A stretch of DNA of 20,566 nt from Dimorphilus gyrociliatus (taxonomy: Eukaryota; Annelida; Polychaeta; Dinophilidae). This document shows, one piece after another, positions 1-9,754 of the stretch. The stretch's first letter is position 1, and every line of letters begins with the position of its first letter. Under the pieces are notes generated by a model. That model was not told the DNA's origin. It searched no databases and saw only the letters and a program-made list of their open reading frames with translations. A program made the position numbers and the translations under genes. Location: contig CAJFCJ010000080.1 of assembly GCA_904063045.1 (NCBI GenBank), forward strand, positions 59,382-79,947, in the 5' to 3' direction.

Positions 1-204
1 TAACTATCAAAGTCAAAAAGAACAAAAGAAAAATCCATTACTCGAAATAGAAGAATTACAGTTGGAAAGTATGAATTATGACATTTGTCTAATCAAAATG
101 TACACAATATTAATTCAAATACACTAGAAATTGACAATATTTTACATTGTCCAAAAATAATCTGAACAAGACAGAGAAGAATTAAAAGAAATGATAAAGA
201 ATTA

Positions 205-1060
205 TGAAATATATTGCTACAAATCAGAATGACATTGGTTCACCAGATGTTCACCAATGGCAATTGAATTATTGGAAGATATAAAGCCTTTTCAAACAAA
301 GACCATACAGAATTGCACCCAACAAACAGCAGAATGCAGGATCAATTAAATGGATTATTGGAAAATGGTCTAATTAGAGCAAGCAAAAGCCAAGGCTTCA
401 CCCATTGTTTTTGTGAAAAAGAAAGAAGGAACATTAAGAATGTGTGGATTACAGAAAACTTAACAAGCAATCAAAAAGAATTGTTATCCAATCCCACATC
501 AGAAGATTTATTTGATAAGCTTGGGAGGCCACAAATATTTTTCTATATTGGATTAACAAGTGCATTCATCAATTCCAATTAAAGAAGAAATAAGAGAAAA
601 CTGCTTTTATTACCACCATTTGGTTTATTGAATTCAACCGCATCCATTTGTTTGGCAATGCACCTTCACACTTCAGCTATATCATGGCAAATTTTGTTAT
701 TAATGATTGGAAAACTTCTGCATTAATTATATAGGATGATATTATAGTTTTTACCAAAACATTGGAAGAACACTTTGTAGCTCTACAGAAACTTATGGAA
801 AGAATCAAGGAAAAAGACTTCAGAATTAAACTGAGCAAATGTGCATTCTTACAAGAATCATTCAATTCCTTGGTCATAGAATTACACAGAATGGTATTGA
901 AACTGATCCTGAAAAGATTCAAAAAATAAAAGATGCCAAATTACCTATTTTGCAAATACTCTGTGATTTTGTGGCATTTTGTGGTTATTATAGAAGATTT
1001 GTTAAAGATTTGCAAAAATCACAAAACCTTTGAGAGAATTATTAAAAGTACACCAAAAGA
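205..1060 (+). pseudogene. pol: Ty3/gypsy reverse transcriptase domain, frameshifted
   Basis: This would have been the polymerase that copies the element's RNA into DNA. The segment at 395-445 reads ASPIVFVKKKEGTLRMC, the conserved fingers block of gypsy RTs. The catalytic Asp-Asp pair of the YxDD box is at 735-740 (DDIIVFTK follows), but one extra base just before it puts a TAG stop in that frame, so the box itself is broken. The connection motif YYRRFVKDL lies near 985-1014. The homologous blocks occur in all three forward frames (for example 313-582 and 839-1033), showing several indels. Upstream, around 215-330, the text resembles the usual lead-in to the RT domain but is very degraded. 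The first 200 bases hold no clear motif. Confidence 0.85.
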
Positions 1061-1500
1061 CAGAAAACTGAAATGGACAAAAAAAGCAGAGGAAGCTTAT
1101 GAAACACTAAGGAATGCAATGACAGAGCCCCCAATCCTTCAACTGCCAGACTTTACTAAATCATTCTATTTAACAACAGATGCTTCTAATTATGCAGTTG
1201 TGCAGTTCTAGAACAAGAAGGAAGAAGATGGAAGAAAATAAGAAAACCAATTTCTTTTGCTTCCAAGCTCCTAATCAATACACAACTAAGATATGCAGCT
1301 TATCAAAAAGAGGCTTTTGCAGTATATTGGGCAGTACAAAAATTCTCCCATTATCTACAGTATAAGAAATTTTTCTCTACACTGATCACCAAATTTGTAC
1401 AAACATTTGTACAAAACAAACTGAATACAATACTGTTAAATGGTGATGGCACTTATGGATATGGATTTTGAAATAATATACATACCAGGAAGACTAATAG
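1061..1500 (+). pseudogene. pol: Ty3/gypsy RNase H domain, frameshifted
   Basis: This domain would degrade the RNA strand of the RNA:DNA hybrid. It starts in the frame 933-1211 with a thumb-like segment (LKWTKKAEEAYETLRNAM) and the first catalytic Asp in a TDAS motif at 1176-1187. The frame then shifts. The continuation carries the ISFASKLL-like and KEAFAVYWAVQKF blocks typical of gypsy RNase H, and the last conserved motif YTDH is at 1378-1389 in a third frame. At least two indels separate these blocks. The linker from 1500 to about 1940 has open stretches but no domain I recognise. Confidence 0.8.
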
Positions 1501-1979
1501 AGCAGACTGGATATCAAGAATTGGTGAAACTGTATGAAGTAATTGATTTTCGTAATTTACTTAAGGAAAGATTAAATGAAGAAAAACAAAATGGCAATAC
1601 AGTTCCCCAATTAGCAGAAAGAAAGATATGCTTAAATGCTTTTATATTGATACAGAGGACTTAGAAGAATTAGATGATTGTTTAGATGACAATCTAGACA
1701 ATGATTATGATGAAGACATAACTGAAATCCAAGCCCAGTTATGAAACTAAAAATCACACCAGTTGAAATAAACTTCTATAGAGAACAAGTATTAGATACT
1801 CCACTAATGAAAGTTGTAGACAAATTGAAGGAGAAAACTTGATAATGGTCTTTGAATGAATATGGAAACTTTATTGAATCTATGTTTGTAAAAAGACCTT
1901 GTATGGTATCTAAATGGCTGTCAACCACTACTTGTAATTCCACTATCAACTCTAACCAACTTACTTGGACAAATTCATC

Positions 1980-3050
1980 AACATCAACTATTTGAGCACT
2001 ATGGTGTAGACATAACAATTCACACTTTGGAGCAAGCTTTCTGGCACCCAAAGCTAAAGAAAACAATTAAAGATCACATAAAGAGTTGTGAATTTTGTAG
2101 CAATTAAGAGCACCAGGCAACAAACATCTGTTGGTTGAAACACCTCACCCAACTTTACCAATGCAAAGAATAGCTATGGACATAATGGGACCTCTGACTG
2201 GACATGATTCTTACAAGTATATACTTGTCATTATAGACCACATGTCCAGATTTACCAACATATTCCCTCTAAAAACTCAAACAGCTGAGGAAATTTCTAA
2301 ACATTTGTTTTTCAACTATTTCCCAATATTTGGTATCCCAGAAGAAATTCTCACAGATCAAGGAAGGAATTTTCTTGGGGAAATCTTTACAGAAATGGTG
2401 ACATCAATGGGAATACGAAAAATTAAAACAACAGCATTCCATAGCCAAAGTAATGGAATGGTAGAAAGAAAGAATTTGGAAATTCGTAGAGCACTACATA
2501 AACATGTAGTTATGGAACAATTAACAGATTGGACAAGACAGTTACCATTAATTCAGACATGTTTAAATCAAATTCCAGTTGGAAGCACTGGCAAAACCCC
2601 ACATGAAATATTATTTGGATTGAAGAATAGAAATGTTTTAGACCTGTTAATGGAAGTTCCAAGATTAGAACCAACAACAAAATTCTTATTTGATAGAAAA
2701 CATGAACTTGAAGAAATTAGACAACAGCACTTTGCAAATCTGTTCTAAAAAAGAAGGAATATAGAGATAGAGTTAATAAAGCTATTACAAGAAAACCTCC
2801 AACTTACAAAATTGGTGATTGGGTACACATAAGAAATGAAAACATTGGTCAAGGAATGAACAGAATAAATACAAGCAAATGGAGTGGACCATATCTTGTA
2901 ACTGCTACAGATACTACAAAATGTTTGTATGAATTACAAATATTGGCAGATAAAAGAAAATTCTATCATGCTAGTAGACTAAGACTAGCTAACAAACAAC
3001 CTATAACAGTTAACACAGTGACAGTAAGGAAACACCAAACAAATGGTGGA
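1980..3050 (+). pseudogene. pol: Ty3/gypsy integrase: zinc finger, DD35E core, GPY/F tail
   Basis: The enzyme would insert the cDNA into the genome. An HX4HX29CX2C zinc finger is visible: histidines at 1982-1984 and 1997-1999, cysteines at 2087-2089 and 2096-2098. A stop and frame change follow at about 2104. The catalytic core is intact in the next open frame (about 2131-2748, no ATG at its head): the three acidic residues are D in MDIMGP, D in TDQGRNF, and E in VERKN, with 35 residues between the second and third. Another one-base shift near 2745 leads to the C-terminal part in frame 2856-3383, where WSGPYLVTA is the GPY/F module and YHASRLRLA closes the domain. The core is the best conserved part of the element. 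Confidence 0.92.
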
Positions 3051-5483
3051 ATGCTTCCTATCAGAGGATCAATAATTTATACACTGTTAGCAATATGCTG
3101 TTTAAACTTGGTCCAAGCAAATGTATCCATAACAAAAGCAAACATAACTGTAAGAATGCTACCATCAGTACAGTTTTGTCAAGGACAACAAGTACACCAA
3201 TCATTTGATTTAGCAGATGAACCAGTATGTACCTTTGAAACTAAACAAATGATCAAAATTGTAGCTAACATATATGAAATTAAAGCTGACAATTTGGCAA
3301 TTCAAGCTGTCAAGTGTTTAGTGAAAAGAAGAATCAATTTTCTACACTCATTACTTTTTTGGAGCAAAGAAACACAGAATTGAAAAACAAACACTTGCCT
3401 TAAGTGAAAACAATGCAGAACAATGCTATACACACACAAAACCTTAAAATGGACAAAACCTAATTGAAAAAGGCAAACTTCTTATGTATAATGAAAACAA
3501 AGGACCAAATTACAAATGGCCAAGAACCACAGTGGTGGAAGAATTTACAACAATCCTTCAAATTGGCAAGGGCTTATTGGAATCCAAGTCAAGATAAAAT
3601 AACCACAATTTGGAATATTTAGAAGACTGTTCTATTAAACAAAAATTTTGTAGAACTTTGGATTCAATCATTATATTTAATCCAGAAAAAGGCCAAAGTC
3701 TTCTAGGCCATGTTTCACCATGGAAAATAGTTTTCCCATAATGTGGAATGTGTAAAACTTGGAGGATATTTTTCCTGCCCCAACTATGCAATAATGGATT
3801 TACCTTACCAAGACAGATATATCAAAGGATATGGTGGTCCTGGTACCAGAGTATTGGTACCCCAGAAAGAATATGACTTACTTAGAACTGATCTTACAAA
3901 TTCTAATTATGCTGACAATAAAATAATAGAGGATACAAAATACAAGATCATTTCAAATAAAGAAGTTAATAGATTGGAGAAATATATTGGAAAGAAATCA
4001 TCACTAAGAAAGGCCAATGTCACAGAAATACAAGATATTTTAACATATAATGATTGGTATAGAGATGGTGACAAAACCTACCATATGCTGATAAAAAATC
4101 ATGCAACACCATTAGTGAGGACTTGGTTTGTCAAAGAAATTATTTCTCCAGACATCTGGGATATTCACAACAAATACATACTAAAAATGCTGAAAACAAC
4201 AAAGCTAAAACCTGCCAGACTAGTCAGATCACAAGATTTTGAATTGGACAAAAAACCAGTTACTTTCAACCCACTCCCAAACATGAACATTTGGTATCAA
4301 AGCCCAAAAGATACACAATTTCAAATTCATACAGAAAATGGCAAATATACACTTTTACAAAGAAAACCAATAAATCACAAATGGAAGAGGAAACAATTAG
4401 AAAACATAGAGATTCCAGAATCCCACCAAATAAATATAAAAGATGCCTATAAGAACAGCTGCACTACTAAACAATATTGACAAAAATTTTCAAAATTTAC
4501 AAACAGTTTTTAAACAAGTTTCACAACTTTTATGCAAAGAATTTATCATGAGAAACAAGATGATAGCCCTACTTACACCACTATCACCTCAACTACCAAC
4601 AATACTTGGATCTAAACATGGAACCCATAGTACATGGTTAGGAGATCTAACAACCCTCAATACATGTACAGAATTAAAAACTGTTCAAGTAGTTTGTGAC
4701 ACAACAATTATAACAAAAAATGGATTATGTTCAAAAGAATTTCTGATCAAATATAAAGATCTCCTATTCTCAATTGATCCAATACTTCATCATGCTTACC
4801 ACATCACAAAAGAAGACATAAGATATGGTACATGTGACCAAACTCAGCATCTCTTCAAGATCAAGAAAAATCCTTTGGATGCAGAACAAAATCAATATGC
4901 CATACATTCTGGCAAGAAGACATTTATCTATTATACAAGGAAAGGGTGCAGGTTCCAAACAGCAGCAGCACAATCAATCAGAATGAAAATCAACAGTCAA
5001 ATTGAAGAACCAAAACTAGAAGTTGTCAGACTCACAGAATTATTACAACTAGGTATAAAAGAAGATGTGGGCAAGAAACATTATCAGATACAACAAGTTT
5101 TGGAATACATACAGGATACTTTGACTAAGCATAGAGAGCATATTAACTTTGCAAATGATTTAGGAATTGATGCAGCCTTGTCACCAACACAACATCTATT
5201 TTCTTCATGGATAAGAAAACCTTTCAAAATACTAATAGACACACTTCTGCCAATTATACTCTTGATTGGAATTGGATTCTTCATCTACTTTATTTGGAAG
5301 AAAAAACTGAAAAGAGTTCAATTTACCAGACTGTCTAAACTACTGACAAAAACAAAAAGATTACCTTCAGCTCCAACAGCTGAATCAGAAGAAATAGAAC
5401 TGCAAAATTATCCTATGTTCAGAAAAAGTGGTGATAACATAATTGTCACAAGTCCTAGACCTTTCGTGGAAGCAAGGTCTTAA
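3051..5483 (+). pseudogene. env: Envelope-like glycoprotein gene of the retrotransposon, frameshifted
   Basis: An ATG at 3051 opens a protein with a signal-peptide-like N terminus: a short basic start, a hydrophobic run IIYTLLAICCLNL, then QA. It lies in the same reading frame as the integrase tail, with no stop between them. The frame ends at 3383; about 360 bases follow with stops in every frame. The product resumes in the open stretches 3743-4480 and 4443-5483, which overlap by one frameshift. The last piece (346 residues) has paired cysteines, a helical stalk around residues 205-235, one transmembrane segment at about 263-285 (LLPIILLIGIGFFIYFIW), a basic stop-transfer KKKLKR, and a cytoplasmic tail of about 60 residues. 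This is the plan of a class of viral membrane glycoproteins, but I cannot assign it to a named fusion-protein family. No complete protein can be made from this copy. Confidence 0.75.
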
Positions 5484-5493
5484 AGGAGTGGGA
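5482..5493 (+). other. Polypurine tract priming plus-strand DNA synthesis
   Basis: The run AAAGGAGTGGGA, directly after the env stop codon and directly before a TGTT start, has the position and purine bias of a Ty3/gypsy polypurine tract. It marks the left edge of the 3' LTR. Confidence 0.7.
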
Positions 5494-5700
5494 TGTTTGT
5501 ACACATACATTCGTCAGCTATATTCTACAATAGAGAAGTAGTATTGAACCAGTATTGTACTATGCAGATAGCACTGATAAAGATAAGCAGTAGTGACCTA
5601 GTTTCGCATAGGGCAGTGCATACACATTATGCCAGTAATAAAACCTATTGAATTATATAAAGAATATTTGCTATTTGCAACCTAGCATTAATATTACAAT
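5494..5700 (+). mobile_element. 3' LTR of the gypsy element (right boundary uncertain)
   Basis: The LTR begins with TGTTTGTACACA right after the polypurine tract. A poly(A) signal AATAAA is at 5637-5642 and a TATATAA box at 5654-5660. A possible end is the ACA near 5697, matching the TGT start as an imperfect terminal inverted repeat. Without the 5' LTR or a target-site duplication the end could also lie further right. The stretch from here to 6138 has no gene that I can see. Confidence 0.55.
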
Positions 5701-5795
5701 TTATTAATCCATAAATTTATGATTTCGAACTAAAACTAGTTCAATTAATTATCAATTATGCTTAAATTCTAAGGTTAGATTTATATTCACTATTC

Positions 5796-5821
5796 AACAG
5801 TATTGTATACACAATACTGTT
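5796..5821. repeat. 26-bp perfect inverted repeat (11 + 4 + 11)
   Basis: The arms AACAGTATTGT and ACAATACTGTT are exact reverse complements around a 4-base spacer. The motif CAGTATTGTA also occurs near 5560 inside the LTR, so this palindrome may belong to the LTR or to its insertion site. It could form a cruciform or bind a dimeric factor; no function is shown. Confidence 0.6.
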
Positions 5822-6138
5822 CTTTTAACATGCATTAATCAGATATACTTCCTCCTTATATGCTGATGCTAAATTTACTAACTCAATCAATTGAATATCA
5901 TTATTAAGGTAGAATATAAAAACGGTCAAATATACAATCTACATGTTTTCTTGATTGTTGGACTTGTCCTACTAAAATTGTTACATCTTATGCAACTCTC
6001 CAACCTTCGAAATTCAACTATTATTTAGAAGAGGAAAACAATAAAAACATGACCATATTTAGAACTTTTCTTTGTCTTCAAATGTTACTTTTGTTTTTGT
6101 GAACATTGAAATTTGTGAACTATCAACCCTTAAAAGAG

Positions 6139-6177
6139 TATATAAACCCTACGAAATTAACAGTTGATAGTTCAGTT
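6139..6177 (+). promoter_or_regulatory. Core promoter (TATA box and initiator) of the OTU gene
   Basis: TATATAAA lies at 6139-6146 and an initiator TCAGTT at 6172-6177. The initiator A at 6174 is 33 bases after the start of TATAAA, the standard spacing. No ATG occurs between 6174 and 6364, so the first ATG of such a transcript is the OTU start codon at 6365. Just downstream of the predicted start, 6189-6209 forms an 8-bp hairpin (AGCTAGTT / AACTAGCT, 5-base loop). The promoter could belong to the gene or be borrowed from the upstream LTR, whose right end is not known. Confidence 0.6.
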
Positions 6178-6364
6178 TTCTAACCGTCAGCTAGTTGTTT
6201 AAACTAGCTTGTTTAGAACTAGAAGCTCATTTTACTCAATACATATTCTTTGGACGAAATACTGGTGTTTTGTTAATCAATTTCTACCGAAATTGCCTTT
6301 GTTAGACTATTTGTGGACGAACTTTAAAGGTTCTATTTGGACCAGTACTTTGGCAAGTTGGTAA

Positions 6365-7024
6365 ATGATTGGAAAGGACGATTACAGTTGTGACGAACCA
6401 GAAATTCCTACAATTACAATACAACAAAGTACAAATACCAACAACAATAATAATAATAATAATAGAGAACAGCTGAAAGAAAGAAAAGGTCACCAAATCA
6501 GGGTTTATAATATCACCAACAGTCAACATTTAACATATGTCATTGTACCAGGGGATGGAAATTGCCTGTTTAGCTCTCTACTTTACTTTCAGACAAGGTT
6601 TACATGTCCAAATGTTTTAAGAAAATTTATTGTGGGACATTTGCTATGTGGAAATCTGGGGAATAAAAGTTTATTTGGAAATGTAACATTGAAAAAAAGG
6701 ATCAAATGGGAGTATCAGAATATGGATAATTATAAAAAAACCATGTATTACAGTTTAGGTTGGGGGGGTTCTATTGAGATAGAAGCATTTTCGCAATTAT
6801 TTAACAAGAAAATTGTTGTATATGGTAAACGGTTTCATAAATACATAATTGTGGAAATGACAAATATGCATGATGCCAACATTAACCAGATCCACTGCTT
6901 AATGTACAAAGATTACCATTATAATCCCATTGTAAATCAAGTTACAATAGGTAAGTTCAATAAAATAGTTGGTTTTAATCTGTACTATCTTTATTTAATT
7001 TCTACAGATTCTGTTCAGGGTTAG
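6365..7024 (+). CDS. OTU-domain cysteine protease (probable deubiquitinase)
   Basis: The product is a small OTU-family protease, which cuts ubiquitin or ubiquitin-like chains. The catalytic block VPGDGNCLFSSL gives D64 and C67. The middle block WGGSIEIEAFSQLFNKKIVV (132-151) is typical of the family. The catalytic histidine is H185 in the closing HYNPI motif. The whole triad is therefore present. An asparagine run (residues 25-33, an AAC/AAT microsatellite) precedes the domain. The ATG is the first after the predicted transcription start. A 57-nt stretch at 6951-7007 has strong splice sites; removing it gives 200 residues, retaining it gives 219, with the same stop. It is isolated, with its own promoter and poly(A) signal. 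OTU genes occur both as cellular deubiquitinases and inside some viruses and transposons, so a mobile origin cannot be excluded. Confidence 0.85.
   Translation: MIGKDDYSCDEPEIPTITIQQSTNTNNNNNNNNREQLKERKGHQIRVYNITNSQHLTYVIVPGDGNCLFSSLLYFQTRFTCPNVLRKFIVGHLLCGNLGNKSLFGNVTLKKRIKWEYQNMDNYKKTMYYSLGWGGSIEIEAFSQLFNKKIVVYGKRFHKYIIVEMTNMHDANINQIHCLMYKDYHYNPIVNQVTIGKFNKIVGFNLYYLYLISTDSVQG
6951..7007 (+). other. Phase-1, 57-nt intron of the OTU gene, open in frame
   Basis: The stretch starts with GTAAGT and ends with a pyrimidine-rich TTTCTACAG. Its length is 19 codons exactly and it has no stop in the gene's frame, so both spliced and unspliced messages encode complete proteins. Splicing joins G6950 to AT at 7008 to make a GAT codon, then SVQG and the stop. 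The size agrees with the introns of the Ig gene in this window. Confidence 0.7.
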
Positions 7025-7227
7025 ATAACAGCCTTACAACTAACCTAAACTATTATAGTCAACAACATCAACTTTACAAATTTCTGTTAATGTTCCTTAT
7101 GTATGTAAACAAGTTGTGGATTGTTAGGGAAAAACCAGTTTATAGTATTCCTAACAGTTTGTTAGATGCCATTTTGCTCAGTATTAATAATATATTTGTT
7201 TCTATAATCTGAAAAAACATTGATTAC

Positions 7228-7233
7228 AATAAA
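7228..7233 (+). terminator. Poly(A) signal of the OTU gene
   Basis: AATAAA lies about 200 bases after the stop codon. The 7025-7227 interval is therefore read as 3' untranslated region; nothing else is recognised in it. Confidence 0.55.
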
Positions 7234-7309
7234 CATTTTCTTTATAAAACATGGGTTAGTCAAAAACCATTGTATCAAGCACAAACTTCGATGCTTAATA
7301 TCTCTAATT

Positions 7310-7400
7310 CCAAGCCCACAATTTTTTTTAATTTTTGATATGTGTTTTAGTAATATGTTATAAGGCTATATTCAAAAAATAAAAAAAATCGTGGGCTTGG
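7310..7400. repeat. 91-bp hairpin: 29-bp arms around a roughly 32-base loop
   Basis: The left arm 7310-7338 begins CCAAGCCCACAATTTTTTTT and the right arm ends at 7400 in GTGGGCTTGG; the arms pair along almost their full length with only a few mismatches. This could be the remnant of a small inverted-repeat transposon, or a transcribed hairpin. The sequence from 7401 to 7696 is A/T-run-rich and shows no gene. Confidence 0.65.
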
Positions 7401-7696
7401 GTTTTGAGCTAGGGGTCAAAACGTAGAAAAAAACATCATTTTTTCCTATTTTACACCTCAAACATATAGTTTGCTTCAAAATTTCGAAATTTTGAATCCA
7501 ATTTATTACTGTACACCTTCAAATTGTTCAATTTAAAAAAAAAAAAATTCAAAAAAACAGAAAAAAATTTTTAATTGTTAATTTTCTTTCTCCAATATCT
7601 CAGCCTACAGATGCCAGCAGATGAAAAGACTTTAGTAAATTATTAGTTAGGCATATATATACAAGTTGGCATACTCAACTAAAAAGGAACCCCCCT

Positions 7697-7745
7697 GTAA
7701 CCCTTACCTAACCTAACCTTACCTAACCCTAACCTAACCCTAAAC
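7697..7745. repeat. Interstitial telomere-like tract (CCCTAA variants)
   Basis: About eight degenerate units of TAACCC/CCTAAC follow one another on the plus strand. It shares the lead-in CCTGTAACCC with the tract at 16744. It is the longest such tract in the window. Confidence 0.85.
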
Positions 7746-7844
7746 AAAATTTAGATCTGGAGAATATCCATTTTATATTCTTCAAAAAATTAGGGGTAAT
7801 ATTGAAAACAGAGTCATTGCTTTTAATATTTTTTTTCTAATTGT

Positions 7845-8470
7845 ATGTTTTTAATTTTAGTTCTAGTCATTTTTCTTCTTTTCTATTTTCTTTTTAATAA
7901 ATATTCTTTTAAAAAAAATTTACATTTCTTTTCAATTCACTTTACAACTTTCATTTACAATACTTCAATATATTCTCATTCCATTATTTATTTTACTTCA
8001 AATTTTATTCAACTTGCCATACATATTTCACTTTGAACACAAATATTTCCCTTTTAATTGTATCAATTTCTACCAATAGAATTAAGTTACTTTTGAACAG
8101 TATATTAAATGTCAGCCTATATGTAACACAAAGAACCAGTTTTGTTAATATTTGATGTACAGTTATCAAATTTGGCATACAGAATGATTGTGATATGTCG
8201 ATCACAAATCTTTTTACAGAATTCAATTATCTTTTACGGTTCCAGAGTTATGGTGCCGTCAAATTTTGTCAACTTTTTTCTTATATAAGCCTATATATAA
8301 TATTCGATGGGTGAAAACTAACTTTGTTAATATTTAGAGTAGAGCTTGGAAATTTGGTATATAGACTGATATTGGTATATCGATATCAAATCTTTTTTAA
8401 AAAATTAATAATTTTGTACAGTTCAAAAGTTATAGGAACGTAAACATTTTGGTGGATATTCAATGCACAA
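7845..8470 (+). repeat. Left direct repeat flanking the orphan gene, with two ~182-bp units
   Basis: This segment is homologous, in the same orientation and order, to 10001-10640. Matching landmarks are ATGTTTTTAATTTTAGTT (7845 and 10001), CTCATTC then TTCAAATTT (7975 and 10060), CTTTGAAC (8030s and 10130s), and the tandem units. The units hold CTTTGTTAATATTTAGAGTA, a CATAGA/CGATCTCAAATC block, ACAGAATTCAATTATCTTTT and GTTCCAGAGTTATGG. Here they start at about 8141 and 8323, a period of 182. The 63-codon open frame starting at 7845 is hydrophobic low-complexity and is not called as a gene. Confidence 0.75.
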
Positions 8471-8560
8471 TATTATATAGGAGTATAATATAACATTTGT
8501 TCTGTTTAAAAACTTTGTTTATCCAAGTTGAGACTTTTATCTTATTGCAAAGGTGTAGGA

Positions 8561-9754
8561 ATGACATTCCAGAGATACCCCCACCCAACAAAAATATACC
8601 CAACCTTTACAGAATATGCTTATAATAGCTTATTGATTCAAATAAAGCATATTCTTTTAATAGTGTTTAATGCATCTAACAATAATTTTGGAAAATCTTT
8701 TGAGACTGTTTTTAAAAAACACATTTTAAATTATCCCTTACTTGGGAATTTAAAAATTACGGACCATAAAAAGCTGTATGATAGAATAAAAGGTCATTTT
8801 GAAACATTTCAAGAAAATGTAGATGCTGAAATACAAATGTACTATCAAGAACAAATTGATTTGAATCAATTTTTTTATCTGAAACCACTCCTGAAAACTG
8901 CTGAAAATTGGGGACAAATCCAAACAAGTATGAGATATACAATATATCAAGTGTTGAAAAGTAAACCAAATACCATGGAGGGGTCAGAACTTTTTCAATC
9001 AATAATTGATGAAATCAAAGACATATATTTTCGTCAATCCCAAGAAGAAGAGAGTGAAGAAAAAGAAGATCCATTAAATACAACTGTAGAAATTGAGAAT
9101 CAGCAGCCAACTCAAACAACAAATTCTCAATCCTCAACTGCAGCATCATCTGTCTCAACTTTAAATGAAAATGAACATGTTAATATTGTTAAGAAAGCAA
9201 ATGAAAGGTATTTTAACTTTGATAATAATAATCATGTAAATTTTAGAACTTACAATTTTGTACAAGAAGTTGCAAATATTTTTTCCAAAAAAGAACAAAG
9301 AAAAATTGTAAAAACATTCTGTCCAACAATGGATTTTAATACTGAAGTTGTAATTATATCTAAATATTTTAATGACATTAAAGTACAGGATTTTAAGAAA
9401 ATTTTTGAAAAACATAATATGAAGAGTGTTCAATTTTTACTTTTTAAAAAATTATGTTTCAACAGTTTTCCATATTTACTGTCTGAGTGGCCTTTGCAGG
9501 ATAAAAAAATTTTTATACTTTTGAAAGAATTTCCAAAAAAACTTAAATTTGAAATGGTAGAATTGGTAAAACTAAAGCCAAAAATATCAAATGATATATT
9601 CTTTTTAAAAGAATTCTTTCCTTCCCATATGGAAAATTACATTGGTTGGAATGGTTTCAAATTAATTGACTTTAATCCAAAAAAATATAACAAAGAGCAG
9701 ACAATGCTTTTGAAATTTATAAAATATGTGTTTTTGGAAAAGAAATTGGTCTAG
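8561..9754 (+). CDS. Unrecognised 397-residue protein, repeat-flanked
   Basis: I do not recognise this protein. I chose the ATG at 8561; the frame is open back to a TTG at 8528 but has no other ATG, and the TGTAG just before 8561 could be a splice acceptor from an upstream exon. The first 150 residues are rich in predicted helix, with no signal peptide. Residues about 158-200 are a low-complexity linker, first acidic (EEESEEKEDP) then Gln/Ser/Thr-rich. The last 180 residues are basic and helical, with loosely repeated blocks of the form LLKEFPKKL and FLKEFFPSHM, which might be a degenerate helical repeat. The full-length open frame suggests recent selection. No AATAAA follows within 250 bases. 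It lies between two direct repeats, so it may be cargo of a mobile element. Confidence 0.7.
   Translation: MTFQRYPHPTKIYPTFTEYAYNSLLIQIKHILLIVFNASNNNFGKSFETVFKKHILNYPLLGNLKITDHKKLYDRIKGHFETFQENVDAEIQMYYQEQIDLNQFFYLKPLLKTAENWGQIQTSMRYTIYQVLKSKPNTMEGSELFQSIIDEIKDIYFRQSQEEESEEKEDPLNTTVEIENQQPTQTTNSQSSTAASSVSTLNENEHVNIVKKANERYFNFDNNNHVNFRTYNFVQEVANIFSKKEQRKIVKTFCPTMDFNTEVVIISKYFNDIKVQDFKKIFEKHNMKSVQFLLFKKLCFNSFPYLLSEWPLQDKKIFILLKEFPKKLKFEMVELVKLKPKISNDIFFLKEFFPSHMENYIGWNGFKLIDFNPKKYNKEQTMLLKFIKYVFLEKKLV

Larger units (their letters stand above)
1..5700 (+). mobile_element. Env-bearing Ty3/gypsy LTR retrotransposon, decayed, 5' end outside window
   Basis: The order reverse transcriptase, RNase H, integrase, envelope-like gene, polypurine tract and 3' LTR is that of a Ty3/gypsy (Metaviridae) element of the envelope-carrying kind, such as insect errantiviruses. 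All coding parts are on the plus strand. No gag, protease or 5' LTR is visible, so the element is cut by the window start. Single-base frameshifts and stops interrupt pol and env, so this copy cannot make complete proteins. The right limit is approximate because the LTR end cannot be fixed without its 5' partner. The closest lineage is not resolved. Confidence 0.9.

Noticed and set aside
2131-2748. A separate gene beginning at 2131
   Set aside because: It starts at TTG and is the integrase core of the broken pol gene, not an independent gene.
7845-8036. 63-codon hydrophobic protein gene
   Set aside because: Low-complexity Phe/Leu/Ile text from T-rich repeat DNA; the start is shared with the right repeat but the rest is not, so it is reported as an observation only.
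8528-8560. Start of the orphan gene at 8528
   Set aside because: The codon there is TTG; in a nuclear animal gene the first ATG of the frame, at 8561, is the better start.
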